A stretch of DNA of 64,000 bases from assembly GCF_035918015.1 (NCBI RefSeq), contig NZ_CP109132.1:2108001-2172000 (forward strand), in the 5' to 3' direction. The translations under genes and the position numbers were made by a program. A model generated the notes under the pieces. The model saw nothing but the letters and a program-made list of their open reading frames with translations, had not been told where the DNA came from and did no database searches. Origin of the DNA: Streptomyces sp. NBC_01754 (lineage in GTDB: Bacteria > Actinomycetota > Actinomycetes > Streptomycetales > Streptomycetaceae). Shown here in pieces: positions 58,937 to 64,000 of the stretch; the stretch's first letter is position 1; each line of letters opens with the position of its first letter.

Positions 58937-60061
58937 TCACCCCGCCGCCGTCCGCCGCTCGCCGCGGAAGCCGATGGTGGGTACGGCCCGGCGCAGCGGC
59001 CATGCCCGGGCGGTGGCGGGCAGCAGGTCCTCCAGGAAGGCGTACCGGTCCAGGGCGGCCGGGTCCTGGCCGGCGCAGGTGCGGATCCGCTGCCACCAGG
59101 CGGCGACCTCCGTCCAGCCGGGCGCGGAGAGCGAACCGCCGAATTCCTGCACCGAGAGCGCCGCGGTCAGTCCGGCGAAGGCGAGCCGGTCGGCCATCGG
59201 CCAGCCGGCCAGGGTCCCGGTGACGAATCCGGCGACGAAGACGTCGCCCGCCCCGGTGGGATCCAGGGCCTCCACCTCGATGGCGGGGACCTCGGCGGCG
59301 GTCCCGGTGGCCCCGTCGACGGCGTACGCGCCCTCGGCGCCCAGGGTGACGACGGCGAGCGGCACCCGTTCGGCCAGGGCGTGGGCGGCGGCACGCGGGC
59401 AGTCGGTACGGGTGTAGCGCATGGCCTCCTCTGCGTTGGGGAGGAAGGCGAGGCAGTGCCCGAGGTCGGGCAGCGCGTCCAGGTCCCAGCGGCCGGTCTC
59501 GTCCCATCCGACGTCGGCGAAGATCTGGGCGCCGTTGCGGGCCGCGGCGGCCACCCAGGGCTCCCTGCGGCCCGGGGTGAGCGAGGCGACCGCGGCGCGG
59601 GCCCGCGGCGGGCAGTGCGGGAAGGTGCGGCCCGGCGGCGGGGTGGCGGCGGGGGCGGGGGCCTCGTGGCCGTGCGAGACCATCGTGCGCTCGCCCTCGT
59701 ACGCCATGGAGACGGTGACCGGTGAGTGCCAGCCGGGGACGGTGTGCGACATCGACAGGTCGATGCCCTCGCCCTGTTCGAGGGCGTCCCAGCAGTACTC
59801 GCCGTAGTGGTCGTCGCCGAACGCGGCGGCCAGTGAGGTGTGCAGTCCGAGCCGGGCGAGCGCGGTGGCCATGTTGGCGACGCCGCCGGGGCTGGAGCCC
59901 ATGCCCCGGGCCCAGGACTCCGTGCCGCGCACCGGTGCGCTGTCCAGGCCGGTGAAGACGATGTCCAGGAAGACCGTGCCGGTGAGGAAGACGTCGCAGG
60001 CCGGATCCTGCGGGGCGCGCAGCCCGAGCAGCGGGTCGATGCCTGGATTGTGTGAGCTCAC
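58937..60061 (-). CDS. PfkB-family carbohydrate kinase
   Basis: 374 aa from GTG 60061, GGGAGG six bases upstream. The ribokinase fold is clear: VFLTGTVFLDIVFTGLD, GSSPGGVANMATALARLG and the C-terminal anion-hole motif ALDPTGAGDVFVAGFVTG with catalytic Asp. The sugar substrate cannot be told. Operator-like palindromes lie 145-172 bases upstream, and the divergent MFS gene may share control. Confidence 0.9.
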   Translation of the reverse strand: MSSHNPGIDPLLGLRAPQDPACDVFLTGTVFLDIVFTGLDSAPVRGTESWARGMGSSPGGVANMATALARLGLHTSLAAAFGDDHYGEYCWDALEQGEGIDLSMSHTVPGWHSPVTVSMAYEGERTMVSHGHEAPAPAATPPPGRTFPHCPPRARAAVASLTPGRREPWVAAAARNGAQIFADVGWDETGRWDLDALPDLGHCLAFLPNAEEAMRYTRTDCPRAAAHALAERVPLAVVTLGAEGAYAVDGATGTAAEVPAIEVEALDPTGAGDVFVAGFVTGTLAGWPMADRLAFAGLTAALSVQEFGGSLSAPGWTEVAAWWQRIRTCAGQDPAALDRYAFLEDLLPATARAWPLRRAVPTIGFRGERRTAAG

Positions 60062-60205
60062 CGTGCGCCTCCCGGCCCCGACGGATCTGGACTTATGGAT
60101 TTCAGCCAGTGTGCCCGATTCGCGCCCCCGGCCGCAGGCCCGGCACCTTCAGGGACACCACCGCTCCGACCTGCGTAAACGTGTGCGGCTACCCGAGAGT
60201 GACGC

Positions 60206-60222
60206 CACTAAACGCTTTAGTG
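60206..60222. promoter_or_regulatory. LacI-type operator-like palindrome
   Basis: CACTAAACGCTTTAGTG has seven-base perfect arms (CACTAAA/TTTAGTG) around CGC. The TAAACG-type core and the sugar-kinase context resemble LacI-family operators. Confidence 0.5.
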
Positions 60223-60234
60223 ACCTAGATCACA
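60219..60234. promoter_or_regulatory. CRP-like palindrome
   Basis: AGTGACCTAGATCACA matches the GTGA-N6-TCAC core of CRP-type sites and overlaps the operator-like palindrome by four bases. Confidence 0.5.
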
Positions 60235-60406
60235 TCAAGCCACCTTTCCGTCCGGCGCGCGCGCTTGATACAAATTGGCCCGCACGCACCGTTCAGGACA
60301 GTTGTCGACGAGTGCCGCATCTCCTGCTTTTTCTGGCTTTCGCCTCTTTCGCCTCACCCTCCCCTGCCTTCTTCCTGCCTCTTCTGGCATGTCCTCAGGA
60401 ACGCCC

Positions 60407-61735
60407 ATGTCCTCGCGCCCGCGCGCCGCGTGGCCCCTGGTCGCCGTGTTCACCGCCGGTTACCTGGCCGCCTACCTGCTCCCCACCATCGTCGGCCGCC
60501 TCGGCCTCCATCTGGGACTGACCACCGCTCAGGCCGGGCTGGTCGGCAGTGCCCTGCTGCTGGGCTCCGCCTCGGCCGGCTTCGCGCTGGCGGGGCGCGT
60601 GGAGCGGTACGGGGCGCGCCGCTGCGCGCGGACCGGACTGGTGCTGGCCGCGGTGGGCTACGGCTGCGCGGCGCTGACCGGCTCGGTGCCGCTGGTCGTC
60701 GCCGGCGTGGTGGCCGGCGGGCTCGGCTCCGGCACGGCGACCGCGGTCGCCGCGGCCGGCATCGCCGCGCAGCGCGACCCGCACCGGACCTCGTCCCTGG
60801 GGCTGCTGAGCGTCTCGGCGACGGCCGGCGCCCTGTACCTGACGGTGCCTCACCTGGGCGGCGGCCACCGGCTGCCGTTCGCGTCCATCGCACTGGTGGC
60901 ACTGCTGGTCTGGCCCGCCACCGCACGGCTGGACCGGGCCGTCGCGACGGGCACGGCCACGCCCGTACGGGGACGGCTGCCGCACCGGCGGTCGGGCCTG
61001 GTGCTGGCGGGCGGCATGCTCGTCTGGTCCATGGCACAGAACGCGCTGTGGGGTGTGAGCAGCCGTATCGGAGCCGAACAGGTGGGCCTCTCCGAGGTGG
61101 CCGTCGGCGCGGTGTTCGCCGCCGCGCTCGGGGCCGGACTGCTCGGGATCACGGGGGCCGGAATGCTGGGGGCACGGCTCGGGCGGGCGGTCCCCGTCGG
61201 TGTCGGGACGACGGTCATCGCCGGGAGCATCGTGCTCAGTTCCTCGGCCGGTGGCGTGGGCACGTTCGCGACCGGCGAGATCGCGTGGAACGCCTTCTAC
61301 CCGGTGGTCCTGTCGTACCTGATCGGGCTGGCCGCCTCCCTGGACGTGCGCGGCCGGTGGGCGGTCCTGGCCGGCTCGGCGGCGTCCATGGGTACCGCCT
61401 GCGGCCCGGTGCTGGGCAGCGTGCTCTCCGCGCAGGCCGGCTACGCCGTGATGGGGCTGGTCCTCGGCTCCGTCACGCTGCTGGTCGCCGTCCCGTTCAC
61501 CGCGGTCGCGCTGCACACCGGCGGCCGCCCGCTGGTGCCGGGTTCGGTACGGCGCAGGGGTGGCGCCCCGACCGCGCTGCTGGCCGCCACCACCGCCGGC
61601 CTGCCCGGCGCCGTCCCCGAACTGGGGGCGCCGGAGCAGGCCGTCGCGGAGATCAGCGTGCCGGCGCTGCGGCGCAGGCGCCCGGTGCGCAGCGCCTTCC
61701 GGACGGCCGGCGGGGCCAATCAGTCGAACACGTAG
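60407..61735 (+). CDS. MFS transporter
   Basis: 442 aa from ATG 60407, chosen for AGGA six bases upstream; ATG 60389 is an alternative. Twelve membrane helices are expected. Between helices 2 and 3 lies RVERYGARRCARTG, the MFS loop region. Helices 4-6 carry VVAGVVAGGLGSGTATAVAA and the second half GGMLVWSMAQNALWGV. The substrate is unknown. The C-terminal 60 residues form a soluble tail. The stop overlaps the convergent adenosine deaminase stop by 16 bases. Confidence 0.85.
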   Translation: MSSRPRAAWPLVAVFTAGYLAAYLLPTIVGRLGLHLGLTTAQAGLVGSALLLGSASAGFALAGRVERYGARRCARTGLVLAAVGYGCAALTGSVPLVVAGVVAGGLGSGTATAVAAAGIAAQRDPHRTSSLGLLSVSATAGALYLTVPHLGGGHRLPFASIALVALLVWPATARLDRAVATGTATPVRGRLPHRRSGLVLAGGMLVWSMAQNALWGVSSRIGAEQVGLSEVAVGAVFAAALGAGLLGITGAGMLGARLGRAVPVGVGTTVIAGSIVLSSSAGGVGTFATGEIAWNAFYPVVLSYLIGLAASLDVRGRWAVLAGSAASMGTACGPVLGSVLSAQAGYAVMGLVLGSVTLLVAVPFTAVALHTGGRPLVPGSVRRRGGAPTALLAATTAGLPGAVPELGAPEQAVAEISVPALRRRRPVRSAFRTAGGANQSNT

Positions 61736-62712
61736 GCCTCGACCTCGGCGAGGTAGCGCGCCCTGCGCTCCTCGTCGTGGTCGAGGAAGGCCGCCTCGAA
61801 GGAGTTGCGGGCCAGGGTGCGGAGCTGTTCACGGCCCAGTCCGAGCGCCTCGTGGACGGCGTGGAAGGTGTCGCCCACGTAGCCGCCGAAGTAGGCGGGG
61901 TCGTCGGAGTTGACCGTGCAGAGCAGGCCGGCGTCCATCATGGCCCGCAGCGGGTGCTCCTCCAGGGTGCCGACGGCGCGCAGCCGCACGTTGGACAGCG
62001 GGCAGAGGGTGAGCGGCACCCGGTCGGATACCAGCCGTTCCACCAGTTCGGGGTCCTCCATACAGCGCAGTCCGTGGTCGACGCGCTCGACGCCCAGTAC
62101 GTCCAGGGCCTCGCGGATGTAGGCGGGCGGGCCCTCCTCGCCCGCGTGGGCGACCTTGCGCAGGCCGAGGGCGGCGGCCGCCTCGTAGACCTCACGGAAC
62201 TTCGCCGGCGGGTGGCCGACCTCCGCGGAGTCCAGGCCGACGGCGCTGATGCGGTGCAGGTACGGCTTGGCGGCCTCCAGGGTCGCGAGCGCCGACTCGG
62301 CGGACTCGTCACGCAGGAAGCACATGATCAGCTGGGTGGAGACGCCGTGCGTCTCCTCGCTGCGCTCCAGCGCCCTGCCGAGCCCGTCGATCACGGTGCC
62401 GATCGGCACGCCCCGGGCGGTGTGGGCCTGCGGGTCGAAGAAGATCTCCGCGTGCCGGACGCCCTGGGCGGCGGCGCGGGCGAGGTAGGCGTCGGCCAGC
62501 TCGGCGAAGTCCTCCTCGGTGCGCAGCACGGCCATGAGGGCGTAGTAGAGGTCGAGGAAGCTCTGGAGGTCGTCGAAGAGGTACGCGGTGCGCAACTCCT
62601 CGGTGTCCGCGTAGGGCAGGTCGACGCCGTTGCGGGCGGCGAGTGCGAAGGCCAGCTCGGGTTCGAGGGTCCCCTCGATGTGGAGGTGGAGTTCTGCTTT
62701 GGGGAGAGGCAC
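61720..62712 (-). CDS. add: Adenosine deaminase
   Basis: 330 aa from GTG 62712 (VPLPKAELHLHIEGTLEP), the only start that fits the conserved N-terminus. It converts adenosine to inosine. Metal site His pair in ELHLHIEGT, then AHAGEEGPP (catalytic Glu), DHGLRCMEDPEL, TLCPLSNVRL and TVNSDDPAYFGGYV with the metal-binding Asp. The upstream RNase Z stop lies 18 bases inside the 5' flank, so the two are likely cotranscribed. Confidence 0.9.
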   Translation of the reverse strand: MPLPKAELHLHIEGTLEPELAFALAARNGVDLPYADTEELRTAYLFDDLQSFLDLYYALMAVLRTEEDFAELADAYLARAAAQGVRHAEIFFDPQAHTARGVPIGTVIDGLGRALERSEETHGVSTQLIMCFLRDESAESALATLEAAKPYLHRISAVGLDSAEVGHPPAKFREVYEAAAALGLRKVAHAGEEGPPAYIREALDVLGVERVDHGLRCMEDPELVERLVSDRVPLTLCPLSNVRLRAVGTLEEHPLRAMMDAGLLCTVNSDDPAYFGGYVGDTFHAVHEALGLGREQLRTLARNSFEAAFLDHDEERRARYLAEVEAYVFD

Positions 62713-62729
62713 GGGGTTCTCACTACTGG

Positions 62730-63638
62730 TTACGGGTGGCGGGTGGGTACCGGGACCGTGATCAGGTCCTGGGCGATGGTGAGTTCGCCTTCGAAGCCGG
62801 CCGCTCTGGCCTGGTCCTCGAAGAGCTGGGGGTCGTGGTAGCGCTGGGAGAAGTGCGTGAGCACGAGGTGCCGTACGCGGGACTCCTTCGCGACCCGGGC
62901 CGCCTGGCCGGCGGTGAGGTGTCCGTGGTCGGCGGCGAGTTGTCCGTCCTCGTCGAGGAACGTCGACTCGATGACCAGCATGTCGCATCCCTCGGCGAGC
63001 GCGAAGGCGCCGTCGCAGAGCCTGGTGTCCATGACGAACGCGAACCGCTGGCCGCGGCGGGGCTCGGAGACCTGGTCGAGGGTGACGCCGCGAAGGACCC
63101 CGTCCCGCTGGATCCGTCCGACGTCGGATCCCGCGATGCCGTGCCCGGCGAGCTTCGCGGGGAGCATCCGCCGCCGGTCGGGTTCGGTGAGCCGGTAGCC
63201 GTAGGACTCGACGGGGTGGGAGAGCCTGCGGCCCTCCAGGGTGTACGCGGCGGTGGTGGCGAGGGTTCCGTCGGCGGCGACGGGTGCCTCGGTCAGCTCG
63301 ACGGTCTCGCGGTAGGCGGTGGAGTACCGCAGCCGGTCGAAGAAGCGCTGCCCGCTCGCCGGGTAGTGGGCGGTCACGGGGTGCGGGACCCGGTCGAGGT
63401 TGATCCGCTGGATCACCCCGGCCAGGCCCAGCGAGTGGTCCCCGTGGAAGTGCGTGACGCAGATCCGGTCGATGTCGTGGGCGGCGACACCCGCCCGCAG
63501 CATCTGGCGCTGCGTGCCCTCGCCCGGGTCGAAGAGGATGCCCTCGCCGTCCCAGCGCAGCAGGTAGCCGTTGTGGTTGCGGTGCCGGGTCGGCACCTGG
63601 CTGGCGGTGCCGAGGACGACGAGTTCGCGTACGGACAC
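62730..63638 (-). CDS. rnz: Ribonuclease Z
   Basis: 302 aa from GTG 63638. It cuts tRNA precursors 3' of the discriminator; the tRNA genes here lack CCA, so this activity is required. Metallo-beta-lactamase fold: [20 protein letters not shown], the zinc motif [15 protein letters not shown], and [28 protein letters not shown] later. It is followed by the adenosine deaminase gene. Confidence 0.95.
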   Translation of the reverse strand: MSVRELVVLGTASQVPTRHRNHNGYLLRWDGEGILFDPGEGTQRQMLRAGVAAHDIDRICVTHFHGDHSLGLAGVIQRINLDRVPHPVTAHYPASGQRFFDRLRYSTAYRETVELTEAPVAADGTLATTAAYTLEGRRLSHPVESYGYRLTEPDRRRMLPAKLAGHGIAGSDVGRIQRDGVLRGVTLDQVSEPRRGQRFAFVMDTRLCDGAFALAEGCDMLVIESTFLDEDGQLAADHGHLTAGQAARVAKESRVRHLVLTHFSQRYHDPQLFEDQARAAGFEGELTIAQDLITVPVPTRHP

Positions 63639-63654
63639 GGAGGTGCGGGCCGCT

Positions 63655-64000
63655 CTAGCCGGGGGGCCACTGCATGCCGCGTCCGCCCAGGACGTGCGCG
63701 TGCGCGTGGAAGACGGTCTGGCCGGCTCCGGAACCGGTGTTGAGGACGATGCGGTAGCCGCTCTCGACGATCTTCTCGTCGGCGGCGACCAGTCCGGCCT
63801 CGCGCAGCATGTCCGCGGCGATCCGCGGTTCGGCCTCGGCGAGCGAGGCGGCGTCCGGGTAGTGCACCTTGGGGATGACCAGGACGTGGGTGGGCGCCTG
63901 GGGGTTTATGTCGCGGAAGGCGACGGTCGTCCCGCTCTCGCGGACGATGGTCGCCGGGATGTCACCCGTGACGATCTTGCAGAACAGGCAGTCGGACTGC
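63655..64000 (-). CDS. HIT-family nucleotide hydrolase, N-terminus outside the window
   Basis: About 115 codons are present; the start codon lies just beyond base 64000. [19 protein letters not shown] has the zinc-binding Cxx[14 protein letters not shown] and the histidine triad [18 protein letters not shown] are complete. Hint-type proteins hydrolyse nucleoside phosphoramidates. The gene reads into rnz 16 bases downstream. Confidence 0.93.
   Translation of the reverse strand, partial: QSDCLFCKIVTGDIPATIVRESGTTVAFRDINPQAPTHVLVIPKVHYPDAASLAEAEPRIAADMLREAGLVAADEKIVESGYRIVLNTGSGAGQTVFHAHAHVLGGRGMQWPPG

Larger units (their letters stand above)
60062..60406. other. Divergent promoter region between the PfkB kinase and the MFS gene
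   Basis: 345 bases without gene. It contains a LacI-like palindrome (60206-60222) overlapping a CRP-like site (60219-60234), and a pyrimidine-rich leader (CTTTCGCCTCTTTCGCC) before the MFS start. Confidence 0.6.

Overview
The window is high-GC actinobacterial chromosome, almost certainly Streptomyces. GC is around 70 %, third codon positions are G/C, many starts are GTG, and tRNA genes lack an encoded CCA. The order hrdA-like sigma factor, dnaG, dgt, cutA, ppdK, dusB, glyS, znuACB-zur, uppS, recO, leuA, era, ybeY, phoH, rnz matches what I remember of the S. coelicolor core region around SCO2460-SCO2550. That comparison is from memory and no search was run.

Region by region. (1) 1-12.2 kb is accessory: a very large secreted RHS/YD-repeat polymorphic toxin gene on the minus strand, interrupted by one in-frame TAG where its sister domain copy has a Trp codon. 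It ends in a nuclease-like tip and overlaps the start of a SUKH (SMI1/KNR4) immunity gene. Upstream lie a decayed IS3-type orfA fragment and a CAT tRNA. (2) 12.2-18.9 kb: two tandem tRNA-Asn genes, a small membrane-associated protein, an FGGY sugar kinase, and a heterodimeric ABC exporter. (3) 18.9-25.4 kb: an hrdA-type sigma factor, dnaG, an FAD oxidoreductase, a dGTPase and CutA. (4) 25.8-30.8 kb: an ESX-like small protein with a large partner, a DUF5990 protein, and a secreted Pro-rich protein paired with a class F sortase behind a CRP-like site. (5) 30.8-44.5 kb: TauE/SafE, an ArsR-like regulator, ppdK behind a motif-rich 580-bp region, dusB, a hydrolase, small proteins, glyS, and the divergent zinc-uptake operon znuACB-zur with two Zur-like boxes over a probable leaderless start. 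(6) 44.5-53.1 kb: uppS, recO, an orphaned response regulator, a damaged MMPL gene that appears fused to a histidine-kinase tail, a TerB-like protein, leuA with a Leu-rich leader peptide, and an M4 protease with an emfourin-type inhibitor. (7) 53.1-64 kb: era, a cytidine-deaminase-like protein without zinc ligands, MmcQ/YjbR, CorC, ybeY, phoH carrying a 360-residue intein, a PfkB kinase and a divergent MFS transporter behind operator-like palindromes, adenosine deaminase, RNase Z, and a truncated HIT protein.

How parts work together. The RHS gene and SUKH gene form a toxin-immunity module, probably decaying. znuACB-zur is a self-contained zinc-uptake circuit. era/CDA-like/mmcQ/corC/ybeY/phoH is a tightly packed RNA- and ribosome-related operon. 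The most notable items are the phoH intein, which has the Trp/Cys/Thr arrangement of class 3 inteins, the MMPL/histidine-kinase deletion chimera, and the RHS nonsense codon.
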